64,000 nt of DNA from Clonostachys chloroleuca (lineage: Eukaryota > Ascomycota > Sordariomycetes > Hypocreales > Bionectriaceae): contig JBANAY010000003.1 of NCBI GenBank assembly GCA_037952775.1, positions 16,926,001-16,990,000 of the forward strand, written 5' to 3'. A program made the translations under genes and the position numbers. This document shows positions 42,920 to 55,703 of the stretch, in pieces. The notes beneath the pieces were generated by a model that worked only from the letters and a program-made list of their open reading frames with translations, made no database searches and was not told the DNA's origin. Numbering within the stretch: the stretch's first letter is position 1; each line of letters starts with the position of its first letter.

Positions 42920-44425
42920 GTGAGGGCCGGAAAAGAAATCCGAGCAGGGCATTGCCTGGTATAAGATGGCTTGGAGGTGGAAAATAAACAAACAATGGCT
43001 TAAACTATTCCGATTTCGAAGGTGGAAGAAATAGGGTCGATCTCAGACTACGGGTGTAGGTCGGGGAGAACTGCCCTCACTCAGCTCGCAGGATGTCATG
43101 ATGAGGAGGGGACATCTACTCTGCCACGCCCTCACGAGGTAGCAGCGAGCTCCCAGTTAATTACGCATCTGGCAGCAGCAGGACTTAATTACAGCATCAA
43201 ACCCCTTGCAACAAGGTACATGCTGAGGCTTGTACCAGTTGTCATGGAGGTGGAGATGGACGGGCCGCCAGTTTATATCCGAGAGCTTTCTGAGGCAAAG
43301 CGTCGGAGTGCCGAACGGCTACCGATCGGAGCAAGAGTGCCAAGCCCTCTGCGTGGAGACCCCATGGAGAAGCTGAACCATGGTGCACATCCCTCCCTCC
43401 AAGAACGCGACAGTGTGTGAGCGGGAGGTCCACCGGTTAATTCTTGCTGCGCAGCAGGGGCAGGCTCGGTGTGAGTGGCAGGTCGCCCGTTGGCTTTGGT
43501 TGGCGCGTTGCATCTGGAGGCCGTCTGCTGGCGGATGGCCCTCGAGGTCGAGTTGAGGTTCCATAATAATTAGAATAAGAAGGCGCAATCGGATCGTCCT
43601 TATCGAATCGTATATCCGTCATTACGTCAGCTTCCGGTGGAACTCACCTGGAAATTCGTGCTCACTGGAGCTCTAGGTAGGGAAGGGCGGTCACGAACAC
43701 CAGCTAACATGGCTGAACCACGCAGGTCCGAATATTAAGTACAGCCAATCCTATCCAGGCATTCATCCATCGCCGATGCAGTCAGAATTGCAGACAAATG
43801 CCCACAAATTCATATACTTGCGCATACACCCGGAGCATGCTACCTTCCACGGCCCCCTGCAACTGGGGATGAAGACGGGATGTGCTCCAGATATCGGATC
43901 CGGTGGTTCCAGCATGAACATGCACGCTGCACCCTCCAGGAAGCGGAAGGCCTTGTTAAGACGAAAAGATCTAACTGGCTCAATTGTTTCTTGGATTGCG
44001 GGACCCCGTTGGATGCAGCGCAGGCGAAGAGGCAATTACGAAATAATAGTCGCCGCCCGCCGCCCTCTCCTTGGCCGGCTCGTGGGTCCTGGATTTAATT
44101 AGCATCTTTTTCTCTCTTGTTCCGGTGATTAGAAAATTTTGCCTTGAATGTATCACCACGTTCCGACCCTCCACAGCCCGCCGGAAACAAACATCCCGCC
44201 ATCGTGGCCAGCACGCAAGAACCGAGTGGGTGAGGTGCTGGGTGTGGCCGGGCCGGGCTTTTGTTTATGCGATCAACTCCTGACCTTGGGCCTGCGACAC
44301 CTCATTGCCCTACCTACTAAGTTTTGAGAAGTGTAGCAACAATCCCCACTCTTTTTCACTGGTGCTCCCTCTCCCCCGAGCCGAGAGTTACCGACCTAAT
44401 GGTGGTCCTGCAACCACCATGATTG

Positions 44426-44443
44426 CCCCCCCCCCCCCCCCCC
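44426..44443 (+). repeat. C18 homopolymer run
   Basis: Eighteen consecutive C in the intergenic region. Length is likely to be inaccurate or variable. It shows that long runs are not always collapsed in this assembly. Confidence 0.8.
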
Positions 44444-46241
44444 AAAGGCCGATGAGTTCATTCGATCCAAATAAGGCTGTGTTCCTTATGGCCGAAGGGT
44501 TGCGCTGTCCTTCGAGATCGATGTCATAGAGCGCTCACCGAGCTTGAGTTTTGGGTTTTCGGCCTGGAATTACAACCATGACAGCTGTCCAGGGCTCAGG
44601 ATTGTGGAGTGGAGAGGTGAATCATCAGGGTACTTGCCTAGCGCAACGCAACTGCCTGTGCGTACAGTGTCAATTGGACACGAAGAGATTTGCATGAGGT
44701 ATTGGGATCGAAGATGGAGCCTCGCAGCGACTTCGATCTGGACAGGGAGCTCGGAAGCCTCAGGAGGCCAGGGTTGAAGGCCGGTCATTGGCTGCTCCAC
44801 AACATCGAGCGCAAGCTTATGGAGCCGCGACCCAAATTCCACCCCTCCCAAACCCAAGTTGATGAAGAAAAAACAGCTAGAGAAGCGGGAGGGGCAGAGT
44901 GGGCAAGAACAAGAGTCAGTCAGGAGTCTGAACCGGGGGCAGAAGGGGGTGTGTTAGGAGTTCCAAATTCCAAGGTGGTCCCGCAGCCCAGTTCTGGGCT
45001 ACGAAGGTATGTACGTGGATGGTTTCATACGGTGAGAAGATATTTAACAGGGCTTGCTCTTGTGTAGCGGCGGCCCGAGCATACTTTGACTGACCGTATG
45101 TGACTCTCTTTTCCAGCAAGGCCTGCCGCGCCCGATGCTGATATCTACATCACGGTTGTACACAGCCGTGGCTGCCATCAGCAAGCCTGATCACCGGTCA
45201 GCCATCCAGCCAAACCCGGAACGAGAGAGTTGCTTTGTCTGCCCGCTGAGACAGGCAAGGTACTTATATACCTTGCCAAGCCAAGCGAGCCTGCTTAAGC
45301 ACCATGCCCTTCATGTCCGTCATCCACTTGTCGCCAGCCAGGTCCTCGCTGGTCTGGCCCTGGATACACACTTGCCCAGACCAGGCAATCCCACCACTGG
45401 CACAACACCATTAGCACTAACGATATCCACATGCCACTAGGAAGCGCCCCCAGGCCCACAGCCCAGGCTGGCTACGACCAACTGGGCGGCCAGCATGTGT
45501 GCGGATAGGTACTTGCCGCACGGTGATGCTGGGAGTTGGACTGTGGTAGGGATGTAGGGGTGTACACCCGCACGGGTTGCAGTCCGCCCCAGTCGCCGTG
45601 GCCCTGTCTTGCGTGGAGTACTTGGGAGAGCATGTACCGTCGATACCCACTCTTGCAGTGACGAGTGCGGATGGCAGAGTCTCGTGAAGCGACAAAAACC
45701 AACGAGAGCGTTGTTATAATAATCCTCCAGCCCCCCCACCCTATCCACCCCCGGATTTTTCTACTTCTCTTTCGTTTCTGGATCGTGAACCCCTCCTGGT
45801 TGCAAGTCTGCCACTTCGTTTTCCAGGTCCGAGACCTCCCAGAAGGTTCTCTTCCTCAGTAGTCATCACATCCCAGCAGGGCAGTGTGTTCCTACTAGAG
45901 TCACAGTTTCATCGAATGCCCTAGTCGTCATCATTTGTACCGTCCTCGCGACAACTCTCCACTCAGTTCTTTGCTGGCACTCTGTACTCATTATAGCTTT
46001 CGACGACTCATTCCGGACCTGCCTGTCCCTGGACCTTGGATTTTTGCTCATTTACTCTCCCGGATCTCAATAAACGGCCGTTGAACCGAAACGCTCTAGA
46101 ATAAGTTCGACAGGGAGCGACAAAACTCGCCCTCCATAACCATACGTTAAACTCATCATTCGGCGGGAGCTTTCGCATTTCCGATCGTCACCTGGGAACG
46201 AGTACATTTTCTCGATCAATACGTTTTGATCATCTAGAACC

Positions 46242-49200
46242 ATGGCTTCGGACGCTTCAGATATGTCGGCCGCCGGCTCACCCCCACCTGAAAATGTTAG
46301 CAAGATGGCAGACCGGGATAAACCGACCAAGAAACGATCCAATTCTTCTGCTACGGATGCCAATGGCTCGCAGAAAGTGACAAAGCGCCGTGCTGCCATG
46401 GCCTGCGTGTCATGCCGCGCCCGGAAAGTTCGCTGCGATGTCGTTGAGCAGAGCCCCTGCGGCAATTGCCGCTGGGATAACGTTGAAGTACGTCGCGTCA
46501 CTTGATTGGGAGAAACGCAAAGCGATTTGTGCCTCCTTTGGCCCGGCCGAGTGCTAACCCACCCTGATAGTGCATTGTTCAAGAAAGCCGTCGAAGGAAG
46601 TGAGTTGAATTCCCTTCAATCCAAAATATTCCCTCGATGCCAGGTCCGGAGATGCCGGTCTAAAAGTGGGCATTCGTCGCCATTCTTGACGGACATTGCT
46701 CGGTTTTTTTTCTCTCCTGCAGCAGGGTTTTCGATCCATGTTGGCGATGGGATCTCTTTGCCAGGCATTATCCCTCAACCCTATGACGGGCAAGGAAAGA
46801 GAGATTACGACCCTGCGCACCGCACAAAAATCCCCTTGATATCACACATGCCATGGAACATATTTTCAGAATTGACTGGGCTAACTTTACCCCCTTTTTC
46901 AAGGAAACACCTTTTGACCGCTAGCGTGGGACAGCAGCAGCAGTCCGGGGCCACGGCTGACCCCCAAATACTCCGCGCGAAATCGATCACCGCACATAGC
47001 CATCCCGTGCCAATTAGCAGCGCCGCAGACTTGAGGCGTCCCAGCAGCGGATCTGTCATCTCTTCCAGCGACGCTGATGCATCCAGCGTGTCACGCCTGC
47101 CCTTGTCTGGGGTTGACAGTCATGTGCCACATCTCATTTGTAAGTGGAAACCCCAAAGCATTTGCCCCTTGGCTTCTGGCTTCGTGATTGGCTGGAGTGG
47201 GGTGACGCTGGAGATGGCCGCTTGTTGGAGAATTCGATAGAAAAGGACAATTCTCCGCATTTCGGCGTCTCTCCAATTGGCCTGAGCCCCACCTGCGAGG
47301 CCTCAGCCAGCCCTCACCCCACACCTCCAACCACGAACCACAAACCTCCAAGGTTCAATTGGACTCGCCTAGGTAGCTTGGCGTCATCTCATCGCGAGCC
47401 AGGCTTCTCCGCCTTTCGCATGTGATCCAGCAATCCTCGGCGTCTCGCTTGATGCCTGCGTTGGGAGGTAACACAGTGCTAACTGAACGTCATCGTACAG
47501 ACCAACGCTCCGGATATCGAAATGACTCCGTTCTCCTCAACAAGCTCCAGCCGGCCACGGAGAATCCCTCACGAGCCCCGCAGCCTCAGTCTCAGTCTCC
47601 GCTCTTATCGCAGCAGCAGCAGTTGCCACTACCACAACCGCCGCAGCAACAGCCACGCCAGCAATCGACTCCTCAGTGGCCTACTAACAATGTAATCCAA
47701 GCTGCCACCGCACTCTTTGAGGATAATCGCACAGCTCAATTTCTCAGTTCTCTGGAGGATCATGATGCAAACGCCCAACTGCCACCATTTGTGCGACCTC
47801 TGCCCTCGAAAGTCGCACCGGAAGATGTCAGCTATCTGCATTTCAAGGGTGCTCTGACCCTTCCCACTATTCCCTTACAGAATGCTCTGCTCCAGGCATA
47901 CGTGGAGTACGTGCATCCATTTATGCCCCTCATGGATATCCATGAGTTCCTGAGCATTGTCAACCGCCGAGACGGACTCAACGGCCAGACCAGCTTGTTT
48001 TTGTACCAGGCTGTCATGTTCTCCGCAACGGCATTCGTTGACATGAAGTACCTGCGTGAGGCGGGCTATCCCTCACGCAAGTCTGCACGTAAATCGTTTT
48101 TCCAGAAAACAAGGGTGAGTCCGCATGCCCTCGAGTTGCACCCACATTGTTTGCTTGTTTGTAACCAAATCATATATTGACACATGTCACTCTTAGCTTC
48201 TCTACGACTTTGACTATGAACTCGACCGACTCGTCCTTGTTCAGGCTCTGCTCCTCATGACGTATTGGTATGAGACCCCTGATGATCAGAAGGATACCTG
48301 GCACTGGATGGGTGTTGCGATTTCTTTGGCCCACACCATCGGCCTTCACCGCAACCCAGGATCCACAACTATGTGCGTATCGAAGCAAAAGCTCTGGAAA
48401 CGGATTTGGTGGTCTTGCTTTATGCGAGATCGCCTTATAGCACTTGGCATGCGACGCCCCACAAGGATAAAGGACGAAGATTACGACGTGCCCATGCTTG
48501 AAGAGGCAGATTTTGAGATCCAGTCCCTCGCAGACAACATTACGGTCATTCCTCAGGATTGCGTCCTCATGCGTGATACCGCCATGCAGAAGGAGCTGGC
48601 CATCATGTGCATCGCGAAAGCCCAGCTATGTGTGTGCATCAGCCACATGCTGAAGGCGCAGTACTCTGTCCTTATTAGAGACAAGATGAAGCCCGAGAAC
48701 ACGACGAATAGCACAATGATGCTGTTCCCCAATAAGCAGCTGGATAACGTGGAGGGTGTTCATACAGTAGATATGGAGCTTATGGCATGGGCCGAGTCTC
48801 TCCCCACATGTTGCCAATATAGGACCCTGACACCATTAGAGGTTGGCAATGGCAAGTCTACAGGGGCTGTTCAGCGAACACTTCTTCACATGGTCTACTA
48901 CACTACCATTTCAGCTCTGCATCGCCCTCAGTTCTTGCCTTCGTCGCCTACTCATACTCCAACCACATCTCGCCAAGTTCAGGAGATGTCTCGGCTGAGA
49001 GTTCGTGATGCAGCTATGCACATTACTCGAATGGCATCCGAATTGCACACACACAAACTTGAGCGTTACTTGCCAACTACCGGTGTTACTGTTATCCTGC
49101 CGGCTATGATTATTCATCTGCTGGAGATGAAGAATCCCGTCGCCGATGCTAGGGAGCGTGCAACGTATGGTTTCCGCCAGTGCATGCGAGTGATGGAGAA

Positions 49201-49753
49201 GCTCCGCGATATATACGCTGCGGCAGACTATGCCACTGGCTTTTTGGATGCGGCACTACGAAAGGCAGCCATCGATATCAATGCCCATATCGCCCCGTCA
49301 ACCCTGGCCATGATGAAGCGAGTGCCTGTGGAATTCAGCGCTCAGACACCACCACCCGAAAATGTCCCATACATGACGGCATCCGAGTCTCTTTTTAATG
49401 AGAAGGCGCCTCAGCCAGCGAAGACAATGATGCCTCCAAACACTATCAATGCTGCCGACCTAGACATGACTGCGGGTCACTCTCCACCACACACTGATGT
49501 CGGTGTCACGCCTAGTGCCAGCGGCGGCTCTGATGAGGTGAATGGTGAGATGGAACACATGGACCTCGACTTCATGCAAAGCCATGATGAGTTCGATTGG
49601 AATGCTGTTGCTGGTGCCGATTTCGATGTCGACCAATGGCTTCAGTTTCCTCCAGAGGGAGTAAATGCTAGTGCCGACGACTTTGGCCCTGGAGTCTTCC
49701 CTCCTGCCGTTAGTGAGGATGTTACGATGACTACGCAGCCAGTTCTTGGCTAA
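46242..49753 (+). CDS. farA: CTF1-alpha/FarA-like Zn2Cys6 activator of fatty-acid and cutin genes
   Basis: Nuclear activator; in Fusarium (CTF1-alpha) and Aspergillus (FarA) family members turn on cutinase and fatty-acid degradation genes through CCTCGG sites. Five exons, 46242-46487, 46571-46599 (29 nt), 46904-47139, 47501-48114 and 48197-49753, with all phases consistent, give 893 aa, close to the roughly 900 of the family. The zinc cluster has cysteines at 55, 58, 65, 73, 76 and 83 (ACVSCRARKVRC, CGNC); the last Cys is the first codon of the microexon. After it come QESRRRKK, a Gln-rich low-complexity part, HVPHLIYQRSG and the fungal-specific TF middle homology region (QALLLMTYW, WHWMGVAISLAHTIGLHR, RIWWSCFMRDRL). 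The acidic C-terminus (DLDFMQSHDEFDWNA) is a likely activation domain. farA versus the related farB is judged by length and sequence memory only. Confidence 0.9.
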
Positions 49754-51729
49754 CAAACGTTTCCTCATCTTATGATTCAATTGTTTTCTCCTTCTTTCCA
49801 CTATTCTTTAACTTATGCTTCCTCCTTCCTCGCTGGATTCGAGCCAAGCAATTTTCTCGCACATATAACTTCTCTTATTAGACTTTGGGACATCATTGAC
49901 CGCATTGGGCTCAGGATTTGACTTGTCATTAAACAGCGTACGGAGTTTTTTTTTTGTTCTTTACTTTTTCGGGGCGGCTCTTTGTTCCGTTCTGTTCTTT
50001 TCCCCTATGCAATTTTTTTTTGTTTTGGCTTTGTTTGGGGAAAAGTTGGATCCGTTCGACCATGACGATTGCCATGAGGATGATGAGAAATCTGGGTAGG
50101 CGCTCTGGAGTTTGTTGATTTTTCTCTTGTTAAGTACTCTGTTGGCTTCTGCCAGATATTTACGTCTGTCCATTGTAAGATTCTCTGGTTGTGAACATGT
50201 TCAGAGACCTCATAGGATACTCTTACATACGTATCTAGATCCTATAGTTAAAATCTAGCCAAAAAGTGAAAATTATCATCGTTGCATAAAAATTGATAAT
50301 GTGAGGGGCTGGGTAGATGGGCAACCACGTGAGATAAGTGCATATCTTGCATATGAATGCAACAATGTGGGCGATGTGTTGTCAAATGATACATGTAAGG
50401 TGATGGCTGTGAGCGAGGCGCTGGTGACGTGCAGTCGCCAATCGAAATCGCCGATAGCGTGTTCAGTAGTGCGCCTGCCCCCAGCTCCCAGCTCCCTCCT
50501 TGGGTGATCAGGCGGACGGTTGTCTGTTGTTCTAAGATTTTAGGTCTAATATATCTTACAAAGAGGTACCTTGGTAACAACAAGCTAGGAGCTCATCCTG
50601 CTCTCTCCATTACAATAGCGCCCCTCCCATTACGATCGCGACTCAATTTTGGGATTGCCACCCTTTGATATTGCTGAACTCGTAACACACAATTGGCCTC
50701 CGGGGCGCATACAATAGCTATCCGAACGTGACGTGTGTAGAGTGGAGGTGGTTGCTCTTCCTTCCCTTGTTTGGCTTGGCAGTTAGGTCTCTATCAGCCC
50801 GCTGGTCCCGTGGTAGCGGCCATTGCTTTTCCCACGGACGAGCATACCCAATTGACTCCTTTGGAAGCAGCTGCCAAGCTGTGCGCATGCGAATCAGCAG
50901 CGCAGCGTAGACCCTGGTCTCTATTGCCGCGCATAACACTGGACGGCGTTAGGCCGGCATTGCAGGGGAGGGCCGTACCAGCAGCCGCTATAGGCCCGGC
51001 GCGACTGATAGCGCGCCAGTTGGATGTACTGCCTGTGTACCCCTGATTGACACGTATTCTGCAGACGGTCAAAGTACCCCCTGCGTACCAAAGGCCAGGC
51101 GGCAAACCACTGCCACACGGCCAGGCGCCTCATTTTTCCCCCATCTTGCTTTTCGATCGTCATCCGTCTCCCTGCCTGCGGTCTGCCTCATCCCTTCGTT
51201 CATCAACCTTCCCTTCTCTTCTTGCTCTCTTCGATTTCAGTTCTTACACCTGTTTAGTCCCGCCAACCGAGTTTCTGGCTTACGTTCTTTTGTCCAAAAC
51301 CTGTTTCACTACTTTGTTCTACTTCAGCCTAGCACCCGTATTCCCTGTTTCAGCGCGCATTGACTACATATCTGCTCTATGTATGCTTTGCGCTGCCGTC
51401 TTTGCCCGCTGTTCTCTTCCCCACCACGCGACACCTGCAGCCGATGAGAAGGAGGCTGGCTAGTATTTACTTGCTGGCCAAGACTGCCTCTGCTTAACCC
51501 GACCAGCTTCCTCCTTCATCCGACCAAATACCATCTCCTGAGTTTTCCCTGACCGCCCGACCTCTGCCAACACGCTGGCATCTCCCCACTGACCGACATC
51601 TCCTCCATCGACTATGAGCATCGAATGCGACTCTTGTCCCCAATGACATCACTTTCGCTCCATTCAACGGGATGGAGTAAGGCTTAGCGATATCAACCTT
51701 GCACCCCCGAGCAGCGTCGAACAGTGACG
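49754..51729. other. Intergenic, upstream of the Gas2-domain gene
   Basis: 2 kb with no gene. The left part is the 3' UTR of the CTF1-like gene, with T9-T10 runs near 49950 and 50020. A CACGTG lies near 50327. The right part from about 51100 is C/T-rich, consistent with a long 5' leader; frame 51047-51463 has no resemblance to a protein. Confidence 0.5.
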
Positions 51730-54641
51730 ATGAACGATCCTCCACCGATCCTCCGCCCCGTGAGGATACCCTCCGGAGGCCAGTCGCCTTCGAAACTACT
51801 GCGGCCCTCCAATGATATCCTCGTACACATTTCTCCCGCCACCGTGGTGGATGCACTGGCATCGCCTACGGGGCCGCTGAAGGCCTGTTTAGATGGCGCT
51901 TCCAACGCGGAGTGCGAGTTTGCCATGCAGACGGCAATCTCATTCAAGAAGATTTGGGAATGGACCCGTGAGCTGAAGGATTGGTACTGGCCAAACCCGG
52001 CTGGGCCAGCGGGCTTCGAGGTCTCGAGCGCGAGGCGGAAACTGGACTGGTTGAAGAGGTCCGACGCGGAGCCTGCAGGCCAAGAATACATCGGATGTGT
52101 CCGAGCAGACGACATCGCGCGATATGAGGAGAGGATCGAGGTCATCCAGTATGAGCTCGAGGCTCTGTCCGTGGACGACCTGAAGAGCCATGTCATGAAC
52201 AACCACATCATGCCGCTATCGAGGCCCACAACCCCAGCATCTATTCGTTCTGGGTTCTCAACAATGTCGAGTTATGTCAAGATGGAAGATCTCACCGCGG
52301 TGGTTACAGCTATTGTGGTACAAACGCTTCCAATCCTGGCCCGGCTGAACCAACTTCTTCGGCTCTGGACTATCCGGCTCGCGGTTCTTCACAGAATACC
52401 AGGGCTTTTGCTAGACTTGGAAGACGCAGAGGCCGCTTTGAGTTCAGGGTGGAATGTCATTTCGCCACCATCAAACTCGCCTTTGGAGGATGGTGGTAGC
52501 TCTAGGGGTCCCAGCTTGACGCGATCCGATTTCAATGTTATGAAGGTCGTGGTCGAGAAGAAAATCACAAAACCAGGTTCGACGTTAGATTATATGTTGG
52601 ATCGTTTGGAGGGTATGCCGGATACACTACCTGAAGAGTGGCTCGATCGCATGGAGGCCCTCGAGCAAGGATACGGCGATTGGGTCGTGGCTTGTGAGTG
52701 CAGGATTCAAGAGAGTGAATGGGGCCATGTTGAGCGGCCATCCAGCCATCTGGTAGAACAGGAAGTGAGCGTCAGAACAGCAGATGCTAACCTCCCTGAC
52801 AAACCTCTAGCACTCTCTGCGATTGACGAACAAGCCTCTTCGCTAGCGCCTCAAAAGGATGGTTTAGAGGTGCCATCTGAGCTACCTAAAGCTGTAAAAC
52901 TCTCTCCCCAGCCTCTGGATGCCTCCGACTCGCGGGATGCTAGCAATTCAGACTCGCCGGAAAATGTTGGCAATCATGTTCTTAGCCCAACAGTCAAGAT
53001 TCAGCCGCCCGAGGAGGAAGTCGGACTTGGGCTGAGATTGCGGTTGGGCTTAGATGGCGTTCGTGATGGCCTAGCACCTCAGCACTCTCGAAAACTTGCA
53101 GCTGGTATTGCGGCTACAACCGCCTCGGATATGATAGATACGGAAAGACCAACTGCTCCATTGGCGCTCTCACTACAAGCGTCTACCGGCGTCGAAAATG
53201 TAGAAGTGGATAATGATAGCGACGAGCTTTCTCATCTGCAGCCCTCGGGTCCTTCGGAGTGGTTTGCTGACCCTGAGTTTGATGAAATCGACGAAGGACT
53301 CCTAAGTCCTTGCGAGGAAGAGGACGAAGAACTAGAATTGCCGCCACTCCGGAATGAGACAAGGCGCGATAGTGTCTCGTCTATGGGATCGACAGTCTTG
53401 CACGATACCTCGATGCGTTTCGATGGCATGTCAAGTGACTTTCCAGAGGTTTCTGCCTCTCCCGGGGTTGCCAAGTCTCGTGTCCGCGAGGCGGAATATA
53501 TCGAGGCTAGCCCGCCTAGTTCACCGCCAGCTCCCAAGACAAGCTCGAGAGAATTACCCGATTCGCCCCTTGACGATTCTAGGCTGGACGAGTATGACAA
53601 CTATGATGATTCAATGCAGCCAAGGACCCCTGTTGAGGGCTCCTTTTCGGAAAGCTTCTTTGATGATTCATATCCAGTATCCGAGGCAGCAAGCCCAATC
53701 ATGCGTCGAGAGAGTCTAGGGGCTCAGCACCTTCACCAGCAGATCAGCCAGATCATCGACCGCATCCCAGCAAAGATAAAACTGACAGAGAAGCCTCCCA
53801 TCAACTTGAACCCCCTGACCTCCAGCTTCCCAAGCTGAGGAAGAAGCCATCCAAGGAGCCATTTAACAGGTCGAGGTCGAGCCTCTCATCGCGAACAGCC
53901 TTGTCTCGAAATGCTACACCATCCTTTACCCTGTCTCCCGCCAAGACTACCAGGCCGAGGCAGTCAAAAGGCCAGGATATCAAGGTCTATCACCTCGCAA
54001 GATCTACTGGGGAAGCTCCTATAAAGCTTTCCATTCGGTGCGTTGGTGAAAGTGGCGAACGGGTCATGGTCCGCGTCGGTGGTGGATGGGCTGACCTGAG
54101 CGAGTATTTGAACCAATACGCCAGCCACCATGGCCGCCGCTCTGTTGTAACAGAGAATACAAAGGTGGAAGTACAAGACCTTCCCCGGGCGGCGAGCCGT
54201 GGACCAGATATCGGATCAAGCCCACCTTCCCGCTCCGTTTCAGCTCTTGAAGCACCCATGTCACCGTTGGCTGTGCGCAAGACACGTAGGAGCGTGGGGT
54301 CGACCACCAGCGAGGCGCCACGACTTCGTCAATCCACCCCCGGCCTAGTGTCGAGGAGATTTGACGAAAGTGCGGTTGCTGATGATTCATTCAACCGCTC
54401 TATGACGAACTCACGTATGAGCTGGCGCGAGGAAGATAGCTCGTTCCTAGGGCTTGCCGGCCCAAATGGAAAGAAGGTGGAGATGAGCGAAGAGAGCAAG
54501 GCCTGGGTAGAGAGCGTGAAAGAAAAGGTCAGGCTTGCGAGCGGCGAAAGGAGAGTGTCTGCACAGGACGATTACAGTAAAAATAGATTCGGCGAGCTGG
54601 GTAAAGTGGGTGGTACGAAAAGGATCTTCCCGAAGAAATAA
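51730..54641 (+). CDS. Gas2-domain protein, Kar9-like cytoskeletal linker, one homopolymer frame break
   Basis: About 970 aa. Residues 1-330 are helical and rich in Leu and Trp (AISFKKIWEWTRELKDWYWP, ADDIARYEERIEVIQYELEAL, YGDWVVACECRI), resembling the helical N-terminal region of fungal Kar9-type proteins that link spindle position to the cortex. Residues 340-690 are Ser/Asp/Glu-rich and disordered, with many SP/TP sites. The C-terminal part has a GAR (Gas2-related) domain around residues 750-800: VYHLARSTGE, then RVMVRVGGGWADLSEYL, a microtubule-binding module in animal Gas2 and spectraplakins. The frame breaks at the C5 run 53811-53815; one more C joins NLNPPDLQLPKLRKK to the GAR part. The start is at 51730, since the frame's earlier codons lack an ATG. 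The Kar9 link is inference; the GAR domain is clear. Confidence 0.82.
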
Positions 54642-55703
54642 GGCTGAGAGGTGGGGTTTTCTCAATCAGTGGCGACATCGCCACACTATCACTGGTTTGG
54701 AGTTTCCGGGGGCGATGCGGGTTAAGCAACCAAGCAGGAGATTTTATCATCATTAGCATAGGCATAGTGTTACACGGGACCAGACAGGGCATGGCGGTTC
54801 ACAGTTGGTTTAGCACGGGATCATCGTTTAGCGTTCGTTTTTCAATCTTTTTTGTCATAGTCATGTCTCGATCCTTGTCATAAGTGCTTGTGATTGCCGG
54901 TGAAGTCTGTCCTCAACATCTAACACTGGGGTGTAGTCCTCAGGACACGCAACATAGTCTTGCGCAGCGAAGATGCCGAGTTCCCTCCTAGAATCCCAAG
55001 ACTTTGGGCGTGCTGTTCGTAGCACAAGCCGCGGGATCTGATGCAATGCTGCCATGATCCAATCAAACGGCGAAGGGTGGTGAGAGGTCTTGTGCCTCCA
55101 ACGAAAACGTATCAGCCAATCGTGGTTGCACTATCTCCTCTACTTGAGATAACCTCCCGTGTAGGGGTGGCCACTCTGCTATTCACATGGCTCAATAGTT
55201 GGATGCTTCCCAATGCCTATCTCCTAAAATCAAAGCAGCCGGTTGGCTCCGAGAAGTTGCCCATAGACGCGATGCTACGCAAACTTAAGTTACGTGTATG
55301 CGCCGGCGTTCTCAACCACTAAACGTACTAACTGTATGCTTAAAATCACGACATCCCCAGAGCCACCGGATCAGATACTATGATGGTAATCGCATTGCGG
55401 TGAATTGTCAGAGAATGAGTGAGATAGCGCTTATGATCTACGAACTTGGCGATCGGTCCATTCGGGCCTCTCGGGTCCCGAGCGGTGAGACGAGGCAAAA
55501 TAACCGGTCTCTGAACCAGAATCCAGGGCCTCTCACTTAGTCTTCCCCATGTCGCGTCCCACCCCGGATCCAGGAGATATCGGGTTCGGTTGGCACCCAT
55601 TGCTGTCGTCCCTCTGTATGATTTTTCTTCATTCGCTCCCTTTTCTTTACTTGGAACACCCTCCCATCTATTTTTCATCTTTTCTTCCCATCTCTAGGAC
55701 GCA
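54642..55703. other. Intergenic between the Gas2-domain gene and erg2
   Basis: 1.06 kb. The left part is 3' UTR, and the right part from about 55540 is a C/T-rich promoter and leader for erg2. Small frames at 54861-55055 and 55041-55322 show no family pattern. Confidence 0.5.

Larger units (their letters stand above)
41405..46241. other. 4.8-kb gene-poor region upstream of the CTF1-like regulator
   Basis: The longest stretch without a recognisable gene. The left part is the malic enzyme 3' UTR (T-rich near 41660). Many short open frames on both strands overlap one another and match nothing I know. The right end (about 45700-46241) is pyrimidine-rich, with several short upstream frames, and looks like a long 5' leader. 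A perfect 8-bp inverted repeat and a C18 run inside it are listed separately. A long regulatory upstream region is usual for fungal transcription factor genes. Confidence 0.5.
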
